Assembly (NCBI RefSeq): GCF_900101105.1
Contig: NZ_FNGA01000001.1
Location: forward strand, 124,001 to 188,000
Direction of reading: 5' to 3'
DNA from: Maridesulfovibrio ferrireducens
GTDB lineage: Bacteria > Desulfobacterota > Desulfovibrionia > Desulfovibrionales > Desulfovibrionaceae
DNA length: 64,000 nt
Below the pieces are notes generated by a model. The model did no database searches and was not told where the DNA came from. It saw only the letters and a list, made by a program, of their open reading frames with translations. Below are positions 6,324-13,920 of the stretch, one piece after another (positions within the stretch are counted from its first letter, which is position 1; the number at the start of each line of letters is the position of its first letter). The position numbers and the translations under genes were made by a program.

Positions 6324-7577
6324 ATGAGCGATCATGCTTGCGGAAGTTGTTCTTCCTCCGGTTCAGGATGTTCCTCTCAGGATTGCAGTCCTGAAGATAT
6401 GAAACTTAAAAAGACTCTTTCCAAAATCAAACATAAAATCGTTGTCATTTCAGGCAAAGGCGGAGTCGGCAAAAGTACTGTTGCAACAAATATTGCTGTA
6501 GCTCTTTCACTTGCCGGAAAACAAGTCGGTTTACTTGATGTTGACGTTCACGGACCAAGTGTCCCTAGATTGCTTTGCCTTGAAGACCAGAAACCTCATA
6601 TCGGTCATGAAATCATCGAACCTATTTCATACAGTAAGAATCTTTGGGTCATGTCTCTCGGATTCATGCTTCCAAGTAAAGAAGATCCTGTCATCTGGCG
6701 TGGACCTGTAAAAATCGGTTTAATAAAACAGTTTGTTCAGGACGTAGCATGGGGAGATCTTGATTTCCTTATTGTAGACTGCCCTCCCGGAACTGGTGAT
6801 GAACCTCTTTCCGCACTCCAGACTCTCGGATCTGATGCTCAGGCCATAATCGTTACAACTCCACAAGGCGTTGCAATTGATGATGTCCGCCGCTCAGTTA
6901 ACTTTTGTAAGCAGGTCGGTAACCCCATCCTCGGACTCGTTGAAAACATGAGTGGTTTTGTCTGCCCGGATTGCGGCAGCATTCATAATATTTTCAACAC
7001 CGGCGGCGGTGAAGCTCTTGCAAAAGAAACAGGTGTTAAATTCCTCGGAAGAATTCCTCTTGATCCAGAAGTAGGACGCTCCGGAGATGAAGGCTACCCT
7101 ATTGTTCGAGTTGATCACGAAGGAATCACTGGTAAGGCATTAAACGCAATAATTAAGCCTATACTAAACATTTCTGAAACATTGCAGGAGAATTTAAAAA
7201 TGCCTTCCGTTAATGATTTAAAAGCTAAAAACGGCATGATCAGAATCGCTATCCCTGTTGCAGGCGGAAAACTCTGCATGCACTTCGGACATTGCGAACA
7301 GTTTGCACTGCTGGATGTTGACACTGTGACTAAAGGCGTTGTCGCCACTAACATGGAAACACCTCCAGCTCATGAACCAGGCATTTTGCCTAGATGGATT
7401 GCAGATCAGGGCGTTAATCTCGTACTTGCTGGTGGAATGGGCGCAAAAGCTCAGTCCCTGTTCACTGATGCAGGTGTCAGAGTAGTTGTAGGCGCCCCCG
7501 CAGAATCTCCTGAAAATGTAGTTGCAAGCTATCTTGCAGGAACTCTTGTCACCGGACAAAACACCTGCGATCACTAA
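6324..7577 (+). CDS. Mrp/NBP35-type ATPase fused to a NifX-like domain (ORP-locus ATPase)
   Basis: 417 residues. The N terminus has cysteines C6, C9, C16 and C21, then a deviant Walker A GKGGVGKS (44-51) and the Mrp ATPase core (~35-290) with VCPDCGS, the CPxC Fe-S ligand motif of scaffold and carrier ATPases. A C-terminal dinitrogenase-cofactor domain (~308-410, IRIAIPVAGGKLCMHFGHCEQF) is related to the orange protein. This two-domain architecture matches DVU2109, a member of the ORP complex. The likely role is ATP-dependent assembly or handling of a metal-sulfur cluster in the cytoplasm. Start supported by AGGAG upstream. Ends at a strong terminator. Confidence 0.88.
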   Translation: MSDHACGSCSSSGSGCSSQDCSPEDMKLKKTLSKIKHKIVVISGKGGVGKSTVATNIAVALSLAGKQVGLLDVDVHGPSVPRLLCLEDQKPHIGHEIIEPISYSKNLWVMSLGFMLPSKEDPVIWRGPVKIGLIKQFVQDVAWGDLDFLIVDCPPGTGDEPLSALQTLGSDAQAIIVTTPQGVAIDDVRRSVNFCKQVGNPILGLVENMSGFVCPDCGSIHNIFNTGGGEALAKETGVKFLGRIPLDPEVGRSGDEGYPIVRVDHEGITGKALNAIIKPILNISETLQENLKMPSVNDLKAKNGMIRIAIPVAGGKLCMHFGHCEQFALLDVDTVTKGVVATNMETPPAHEPGILPRWIADQGVNLVLAGGMGAKAQSLFTDAGVRVVVGAPAESPENVVASYLAGTLVTGQNTCDH

Positions 7578-7624
7578 GATACTTTTGTAGTACAAAGTAT
7601 ATCGCTATTCCTACTCCTTAAGTA

Positions 7625-7668
7625 CCGATGGCCCACAGAACTCATCTTCTGCGGGCCATCGGGCTTTT
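7625..7668 (+). terminator. Strong terminator closing the ORP locus
   Basis: Sixteen-position stem with one mismatch (7625-7640 with 7647-7662), 6-base loop, then GCTTTTTA. Confidence 0.9.
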
Positions 7669-7762
7669 TAGGTTTTACCCTTCCAAACTTTAAGTCTGAA
7701 TCACTTTATGATAACATTTCAAACTGTTTCAAAATCAACTTAAACCGAAAAGGACATATCAC

Positions 7763-8485
7763 ATGAGCAAGGAACTCGTAGTCATCACCGGAGCAAGTTC
7801 AGGAATAGGAGAGGCCACAGCCAAAGCCTTCTCACTTGCCGGTCACCCTTTACTTTTACTTGCGCGCAGAGTTGAAAGACTGGAAGCTTTAGAACTGCCA
7901 AGCACCATGTGTGAAAAAGTTGATGTAACCGATCTTGATTCTTTTAAATCCGCCGTTAAAAAAGCCGAAGCCAAATACGGTCAGGTAGACTGCCTTGTTA
8001 ACTGCGCGGGTCTTATGCTCCTCGGCAACATTGACACTCAGTCTCCCGCAGAATGGAAAGCCATGTTTGATGTAAATGTCATGGGAGTTTTGAACGGGGT
8101 AAAATCAGTAATTTCTGAAATGAAAGCTCGTAAAGGCGGCACAATTGTGAACATAAGTTCCGTTGCAGGCCGAAAAACATTCCCCGAACATGCAGCATAC
8201 TGCGGCACCAAATTCGCGGTCCATGCAATGACCGAAAACATTCGCGAAGAAGTCTGCGGTTCAAATGTCAGACTCGTTACCATCGCACCCGGAGTCGTTG
8301 AAACAGAACTTCTAAGCCACACAACCTCTGACGAAATCATCAGCGGATACAACGAATTTAAAAAATCAATGGGATCTGTTCTAATTCCGCAGGATATTGC
8401 CGGAGCAATTATGTTTGCCTACCAGCAACCTCAAAATGTCTGTGTACGTGAAATAGTTATTGCCCCCACAGGACAACCTCAGTAA
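7763..8485 (+). CDS. Short-chain dehydrogenase/reductase (YdfG-like)
   Basis: 240 residues, classical SDR. Nucleotide-binding motif TGASSGIG near residue 9, NCAG near 80, catalytic Ser in NISSVAG (~131) and YCGTK (Tyr/Lys of YxxxK, ~147). The LLARRVERL segment after strand 2 favours NADP. The closest recalled type is the NADP-dependent 3-hydroxy acid/serine dehydrogenase YdfG group; the substrate is not shown by sequence. Stands alone between two terminators. Confidence 0.85.
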   Translation: MSKELVVITGASSGIGEATAKAFSLAGHPLLLLARRVERLEALELPSTMCEKVDVTDLDSFKSAVKKAEAKYGQVDCLVNCAGLMLLGNIDTQSPAEWKAMFDVNVMGVLNGVKSVISEMKARKGGTIVNISSVAGRKTFPEHAAYCGTKFAVHAMTENIREEVCGSNVRLVTIAPGVVETELLSHTTSDEIISGYNEFKKSMGSVLIPQDIAGAIMFAYQQPQNVCVREIVIAPTGQPQ

Positions 8486-8494
8486 ACAAACGCT

Positions 8495-8540
8495 AATCGG
8501 CTTTAGCTGCTAACTCATGCTGAAGCCGATTTTACTTTTG
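8495..8540 (+). terminator. Intrinsic terminator after the SDR gene
   Basis: Nine-bp stem (8495-8503 with 8523-8531), 19-base loop, followed by TTTACTTTTG. Confidence 0.75.
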
Positions 8541-8606
8541 CTCTACAGACCTAATTAATACCAATAATTCAAAAAATTCAGTTTGTTAAAACAAGGATAC
8601 GATTAA

Positions 8607-9188
8607 ATGATCACCGCAATTGAAAGTAGTCCCAGGAAAAAAGGCAACTCACACACTATGTTGCAGGCTGTACTCGCTGGAGCACACGAAGTGGGCACCA
8701 TTACCAATGAAGTACATTTGCGAGATCTTAAATACGATCCTTGCGTAGGATGTGAGGCTTGTAGAAAAGCAAAAGCTTGTACCATGTTTGATGACGGTAT
8801 GACGACATTATATCCGCTCATTGAAGAATCTAAAGGGCTGGTTCTTATCTCGCCGGTACATAACTACAACGTAACGGCATGGATGAAAGCCTTTATTGAC
8901 CGCATGTATTGCTACTATGATTTCACCGACTCACGCCCAAGAGGATGGTCCAGCAGACTTGCCGGACAAGGACGCAAAGCTGTCATCGGAGCTATTGCCG
9001 AACAAGCTAATAAAAAAGATATGGGCTTTACCTTGGATGCCATGCGCATGCCGCTGGAAGCGCTTGGTTACGAAGTAATAAGCGAAATTTCAGTATTAAG
9101 ACTCTTTGATAAAGGAATCATAGTAAATCACGCGAACATCATGGAAGAAGCAAGACTTGCAGGTAAAAATCTTGCGGAAGCTTTGTAA
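8607..9188 (+). CDS. Iron-sulfur flavoprotein-like NAD(P)H:FMN oxidoreductase
   Basis: 193 residues with a flavodoxin-like fold. The N terminus AIESSPRKKGNSHTML is the FMN-phosphate loop of the FMN-reductase family, and SPVHNYNVTAWMKAFIDR is the conserved second flavin region. Between them, C46, C49, C52 and C58 give the compact CX2CX2CX5C motif of archaeal/anaerobe iron-sulfur flavoproteins, suggesting an extra [4Fe-4S] cluster. Probably a cytoplasmic electron carrier or a reductase protecting against oxygen; partners unknown. Confidence 0.82.
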   Translation: MITAIESSPRKKGNSHTMLQAVLAGAHEVGTITNEVHLRDLKYDPCVGCEACRKAKACTMFDDGMTTLYPLIEESKGLVLISPVHNYNVTAWMKAFIDRMYCYYDFTDSRPRGWSSRLAGQGRKAVIGAIAEQANKKDMGFTLDAMRMPLEALGYEVISEISVLRLFDKGIIVNHANIMEEARLAGKNLAEAL

Positions 9189-9210
9189 ATTCTAGAGCAC
9201 GACAGCGAAC

Positions 9211-10395
9211 CTACTCCACATAAATAGTATCACTCAAAACAACACGCCCGTTCTTAATGTGTGAAATGAATACATCTTTATCAGGATCGCCATTGTTGTT
9301 ATAATCGAAAGTGCCAGTCACCCCTGCATATGGCGGCATATCGACAAGACCGTCGTGTATTGTTGCCGGATTTGCAGAATGAACATATTTAACTGCAGCG
9401 AAAAGACTCATTGCCGCATCATAGGTTAGAGCTTCAAGCTCTGTGGCTTCAACTCCGTTTTTTTTCTTAAAATCAGCTTCAAACTCTGCATCTCCGGGAA
9501 TAGGAAGACCGGGAAACCAGTGATCTGTAAAATAGCTATTTTTGAAAGCATCATTTCTCAACAAATCCACAGAGTCCCATGAATCACTGCCCAAGAAAAT
9601 TCCTTTGAAACCTAGTTTTCTGGCTTGACGCGCCTGTAGCTGTACTTTCTTTGTATTATTGGGAAGAAATAAAATTTTAGGATGAGTTGCAATAATTTTC
9701 TTGAGCTGCTCCGCATACTCGCGCGCGCCTTCAGGATAATTTTCAAAAGCAGCGATAATGCCGCCATTCTTTTCATAATTATTTTTGAATAAAGTCGCTA
9801 ATTCAACACTGTAAGGATTGTCAGCTCCATATAAAACAGCAACCGATTCACGATTTAAAGATTCACTCACAAACGTTGCAATCGCCGCAGCCTGTACTGA
9901 ATTTGTATATGAAACTCTGAATGAATATTTAAATGCAGTCAGCTTATTTGTACTGGCGACCGGAGTAATAAAAGGAACTTTCTTTTTTTCGCAGACTTCG
10001 GCGACAGCCAAAGCAACGGAACTGCTTGCTCCGCCGATAATAACTGAAACTTTATCCTTCTCAATCAAACGGAGTGCCATCCGAGTCGCAATTTCGGGAG
10101 ATCCGCCGCTATCAACAGGATAGAGAACGACCTTATGCTTAACACCGGAGATATCTACCCCGCCTTCGGCATTAACAATATCAGCAGCATAACGAACAGC
10201 CGTTACTATATACGTGCCTCTTCTGAACAACTCACCGCTGGTAACAGCAATGACGCCCACCTTGAACTCAGAAATTTTTTTAGCTTTATCACTGGAACAG
10301 CCCCCCAAAAAAGAAACCATCATAATTGTCAGACATAAAAATGCCAGACATATAATCTTGGGGCACGAAATCATCGCTGCTTTTTTAATATTCAT
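9211..10395 (-). CDS. Amino-acid-type ABC transporter substrate-binding lipoprotein (orphan)
   Basis: 394 residues. Hydrophobic signal with lipobox LGGC (C33), Ser after the cysteine, then a type I periplasmic binding fold of the leucine/branched-chain family (KVGVIAVTSGELFRRG, IGGASSSVALAVAEVCEKKKVPFITP). It should bind an amino acid or other small organic ligand in the periplasm. No permease or ATPase gene is adjacent, so it may serve a distant transporter or a sensory protein. GGAGG lies 11 nt before the ATG. Its 3' end nearly meets the convergent flavoprotein gene (22 bp). Confidence 0.87.
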   Translation of the reverse strand: MNIKKAAMISCPKIICLAFLCLTIMMVSFLGGCSSDKAKKISEFKVGVIAVTSGELFRRGTYIVTAVRYAADIVNAEGGVDISGVKHKVVLYPVDSGGSPEIATRMALRLIEKDKVSVIIGGASSSVALAVAEVCEKKKVPFITPVASTNKLTAFKYSFRVSYTNSVQAAAIATFVSESLNRESVAVLYGADNPYSVELATLFKNNYEKNGGIIAAFENYPEGAREYAEQLKKIIATHPKILFLPNNTKKVQLQARQARKLGFKGIFLGSDSWDSVDLLRNDAFKNSYFTDHWFPGLPIPGDAEFEADFKKKNGVEATELEALTYDAAMSLFAAVKYVHSANPATIHDGLVDMPPYAGVTGTFDYNNNGDPDKDVFISHIKNGRVVLSDTIYVE

Positions 10396-10448
10396 GGGCA
10401 GAATGACCTCCGGTGAGAATTTTAAAAGAATCTATACAATAGCAAAAC

Positions 10449-10484
10449 ATTAAGGGGCGGTTCCAAAAAAAACCACCCCTTAAT
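10449..10484 (-). terminator. Terminator of the mutL-alr-small-gene operon
   Basis: Fourteen-position stem with one mismatch (10449-10462 with 10471-10484). On the minus strand it starts just after the small gene's stop and is followed by TGTTTT. Confidence 0.75.
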
Positions 10485-10486
10485 AA

Positions 10487-10675
10487 CTAAATTCCAGCCA
10501 TACAATCCCATAATTCTATGCTTACTTCGATGCGGACAATACCGTCTTCGATGTAAACTCGAACATTTTTTTCTGGAATTAAAGCCATATCAATTGCAAT
10601 TTCTTCCCATTTATACCTAAGTTCAGCAGGATCAACATCCTTAAGGGGATAACTTTCAGCTACTTTCCAACTCAT
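10487..10675 (-). CDS. Small conserved-looking acidic protein, function unknown
   Basis: 62 residues from the ATG preceded by GGAGG with 7-nt spacing; a TTG five codons upstream is a less likely start. The product (MSWKVAESYPLKDVDPAEL...) is acidic, has no signal peptide, cysteine motif or membrane segment, and ends in a strand-rich segment (NVRVYIEDGIVRIEVSIELW). It follows alr after 58 bp and is closed by a terminator, so it probably is the last gene of the operon. I recognise no family. Confidence 0.6.
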   Translation of the reverse strand: MSWKVAESYPLKDVDPAELRYKWEEIAIDMALIPEKNVRVYIEDGIVRIEVSIELWDCMAGI

Positions 10676-10733
10676 ATCAACATCCTCCAAAAAACAGTTT
10701 TAACTTCAGTTTGAAGCGTATTCAATGCACCAT

Positions 10734-11858
10734 TTATTCAACATAACTCTTCGGGTTAAGCCCCAGAAGACAGAAAACTTCATAAGTAATTGTGCCCCAC
10801 CAAGAAGCCAAATCATCGGGAGAAATAGCACCTTCACCTTCTCCGCCAAGCAAATAAGCTGTATCACCGAATTTTACGTCAGGAATTGAACTGACATCCA
10901 CTGCGGTAAGCTGCATGCACACACGCCCGACAATCAAAGCCCGCCGACCATTTATGCACACTGCTCCTTTACTGGAAAGCCCTCGGCTGTACCCATCGGC
11001 ATATCCGGCACAGACAATGGCAACTTTCATATCTTTCTGCGCGGTATAAGTACAACCGTAACTGATCGATTGCCCTTTTTTAAGTTCACGCACAGCAGCA
11101 ATCTTAGTACGGACCTGCATTGCAGGCTTCAAACGGGAACCAAGATCTTCCCATGATGTTCCGCTGAGTGGATTGGCTCCATACAGAGCAATTCCGCCCC
11201 GTTGAGCCGTAAAATGAACATTATCATGTTTTAAAATTCCCGCTGAATTTGCAAGACTAGCTTCAACCTTAAATCCGGCGGACTCGAGAGTATTCAAAAT
11301 AAACATGAACTTCTCAGCCTGCTTATCCACATAACCTTCGTAAGCCGGATCATCGGAGGTTGCAAGATGTGAACTGGCCATTACAGGTCGAATCTGCGGA
11401 CCAGCTTTAAGGGTCTTAATCAATTCAGCAAGCTCATCAATACTAAAACCCAAACGAGACATTCCTGTCTCAAATTTAAGGCTGATTTCAATCTCAAGCT
11501 GATGCTTTTCCGCTACAGAAACAAGCATATTAAGTTGATCAAAACAACCTACAAACGGAATGATACTATCTTCAGCAAGAGCTAAACAATCAGCCTCATT
11601 AAGCGGACCGAGCAAAGAAATAATTCTCTTTTCACATCCACTGCGCCGTAACTGAACAGCTTCGCCGACAGTTCCCACAGCAAAAGTGTCAGCGCCTTCG
11701 CTTTCAAGAGCACGCGCAACCTCAATCATTCCGTGACCGTATGCGTCAGCTTTAATCACTCCGTAAACATTAGATCCTTTCTCGCAAAGGATTCTGTAAT
11801 TATGCCGTATAGCTCTTAAATCAACGCCGACTTCAAAAGTATTATATCGAATTGCCAT
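10734..11858 (-). CDS. alr: Alanine racemase
   Basis: 374 residues, full length. A PLP-dependent fold III enzyme with the cofactor lysine K36 in VIKADAYGHG and the catalytic tyrosine in SISYGCTY (~268). It converts L-alanine to D-alanine for peptidoglycan in the cytoplasm. Lies 32 bp behind mutL, probably co-transcribed. The ribosome site is poor (AT-rich leader), suggesting modest translation or coupling. Confidence 0.95.
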   Translation of the reverse strand: MAIRYNTFEVGVDLRAIRHNYRILCEKGSNVYGVIKADAYGHGMIEVARALESEGADTFAVGTVGEAVQLRRSGCEKRIISLLGPLNEADCLALAEDSIIPFVGCFDQLNMLVSVAEKHQLEIEISLKFETGMSRLGFSIDELAELIKTLKAGPQIRPVMASSHLATSDDPAYEGYVDKQAEKFMFILNTLESAGFKVEASLANSAGILKHDNVHFTAQRGGIALYGANPLSGTSWEDLGSRLKPAMQVRTKIAAVRELKKGQSISYGCTYTAQKDMKVAIVCAGYADGYSRGLSSKGAVCINGRRALIVGRVCMQLTAVDVSSIPDVKFGDTAYLLGGEGEGAISPDDLASWWGTITYEVFCLLGLNPKSYVE

Positions 11859-11890
11859 TTTTTTTACCGTATGCCTGTCTAAAACATATT

Positions 11891-13774
11891 CTATTTACGT
11901 TTAAATAGTTTTTCCATTTCAGAAAAAGACCAACTTATTATTACAGGTCTGCCGTGAGGACAATATTCACGCTGCGGGCATTTTGCCCATGCCTCAAGCA
12001 ATGCCAAAGCTTCATCCAAAGCAAGAGGCTGATTTGCCTTAATGGCCGACTTACAGGAAAGCATAATCCAGAGATCGTCAAGATTTTTAGCCTGCCCGTC
12101 AACCGCTGCTTTCAAATACCCTTTAGCTTCTCCGGTTTCAAGACTTGGCGGTATTCCGCGCATAGAAAGATTTGAGCCGTTTTCAAGTTCGAGCATAAAG
12201 CCGGCCTGACGCAATTCTTCCCACATCTCCTGAACTCGAGCCACTTCACTTGGATGAAGCGTCAGTTCTATCGGAATGGCAAGGGGCCGGGAATCCCCCT
12301 TAGTACGCTCAGCACGCATATGATAGTAGATTACCCGCTCATGAGCCGCGTGCTGATCAAGAAGCCCGAGTGATCCGTTTACAAGCTTAAGAACCAGATA
12401 AGTATCAGCGACCTGTCCCAGATATTCAATTGATGTGCCGGGCACAAAGTGACTTCGCCTGCCATCAGAAACGCTTTGAACGTCTGTTGAATATACAGGT
12501 GAATTATATTCAGATTCGCTCGAAAGACCAGACTGAGACATCATTTCATTGTGAGCTTCATAACCGACAGGTTGCTCGCGAACAAACTCCCGAGAAACAT
12601 CTTTTGCCTCGCCTGGGGGAGCAGACGGAGCCGTAAAGTCGAGTTTCTCATCAGAATAATCAGTATTCTTGAACTCATTCCAACTGGAAAATTTTGCGCG
12701 AGGTTCAATGGGCAAACTTGCACGTGAGGCAGCAGGTATATTTTGTGACGGAGTATCCAATCCTTCAACAACTCCAAGCTCATAACGGGAAAGGGCCTGA
12801 GAAATACCATTATGAATGATGCTGTAAATTGAACGTTCGTCCTGAAAACGAACTTCCATTTTTGCGGGATGAACATTCACATCAACCAGATCAGGTGGAA
12901 GCTCGAGAAAAATTACAGCTTGAGGGTATTCACGGGAAATCAATCTCCCCTTGTAAGCGCCCCTGATAGCACTGAGTAGAAGCTTATCCTGAACAGGACG
13001 CCCATTCACAAACATCAAAATTCTATCGCCGCGACCCTGTGCCAGCGAGGGAATTCCGGCGCACCCGGACACTTTCATTTCTCCGGCCTCGTGCGAAAAT
13101 GTCAGCAAAGATTCACAAATATTACGCGGCCAGAATACGGCAAGTCTATCAGGAAGCGTTTGATTAGGAGGAAGTCTGAATTGTTCCCTGCCGTTTGAAA
13201 TAAAAGAAAAACCTGTTTCAAGGTTCGCAAGACTGATCTTGAACAAAACCTGATTACAGCGACGGGCTTCGGTAGATTCAGTTTTTAGAAATTTAAGTCT
13301 GGCAGGCACATTATAAAACAGATCCTTAACCTCAACCGATGTCCCAGCGGGCATAACTGTCGGACCTTCATCAACGACTTCTCCGCCTTCAACATTTATG
13401 AACCATCCTTCCTGTGCATCCGCTGTGCAGGACCCCATTTTAAATCTTGAAACCGATGCGATACTGGGCAACGCTTCGCCCCTGAAACCGAAACTTGTAA
13501 TGGCGGAAAGATCTTCTACATCCGATATTTTACTTGTGGCATGTCTTGTTACCGCAAGATTGAGCTCATCCGAAGAAATTCCAAAACCGTTATCGCGCAC
13601 AGCAAGAAGCCCCTGTCCACCGCGCTCGACGGTAACATCAACCTGAGAACTTCCTGCATCAATAGAATTCTCCACCAGCTCTTTAACCACGCTGGAAGGA
13701 CGTTCTACAACTTCACCGGCAGCAATCTGATTTCTAAGTGCAGCGGGAAGAACATGAATTTTACTTCTAGTCAT
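11891..13774 (-). CDS. mutL: DNA mismatch repair protein MutL
   Basis: 627 residues. N-terminal GHKL ATPase (IAAGEVVERPSSVVKELVENS, then DNGFGI and TSKI), a long variable linker (~345-455), and a C-terminal dimer/endonuclease domain. The metal-site motif appears as DQHAAHERVIYY at 473-484, CKSAIKA near 575 and CPHGRP at 605-610. In endonuclease-type MutL the first motif is DQHA-X2-E-X4-E; here the last Glu is Tyr. The enzyme couples MutS recognition to strand removal. First gene of the minus-strand operon with alr. Confidence 0.95.
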   Translation of the reverse strand: MTRSKIHVLPAALRNQIAAGEVVERPSSVVKELVENSIDAGSSQVDVTVERGGQGLLAVRDNGFGISSDELNLAVTRHATSKISDVEDLSAITSFGFRGEALPSIASVSRFKMGSCTADAQEGWFINVEGGEVVDEGPTVMPAGTSVEVKDLFYNVPARLKFLKTESTEARRCNQVLFKISLANLETGFSFISNGREQFRLPPNQTLPDRLAVFWPRNICESLLTFSHEAGEMKVSGCAGIPSLAQGRGDRILMFVNGRPVQDKLLLSAIRGAYKGRLISREYPQAVIFLELPPDLVDVNVHPAKMEVRFQDERSIYSIIHNGISQALSRYELGVVEGLDTPSQNIPAASRASLPIEPRAKFSSWNEFKNTDYSDEKLDFTAPSAPPGEAKDVSREFVREQPVGYEAHNEMMSQSGLSSESEYNSPVYSTDVQSVSDGRRSHFVPGTSIEYLGQVADTYLVLKLVNGSLGLLDQHAAHERVIYYHMRAERTKGDSRPLAIPIELTLHPSEVARVQEMWEELRQAGFMLELENGSNLSMRGIPPSLETGEAKGYLKAAVDGQAKNLDDLWIMLSCKSAIKANQPLALDEALALLEAWAKCPQREYCPHGRPVIISWSFSEMEKLFKRK

Positions 13775-13860
13775 ATCCAGATACTCAAATCCTTGATGTT
13801 GGCTTATTAAAATTACAGCTCTCTTTCATTACTTGTACTGAAAACAACCTACAAGAAGGA

Positions 13861-13893
13861 AGGCCCCCCGTCCATCATATGAACGGGGGGCCT
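13861..13893 (-). terminator. Terminator after lptD
   Basis: Eleven-bp GC-rich stem (13861-13871 with 13883-13893) between lptD and the mutL promoter region. On the minus strand it is followed by a T-rich tract (TCCTTCTT). Confidence 0.75.
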
Positions 13894-13920
13894 AAAATTT
13901 TCAAACACTTTTTTAGTGAA

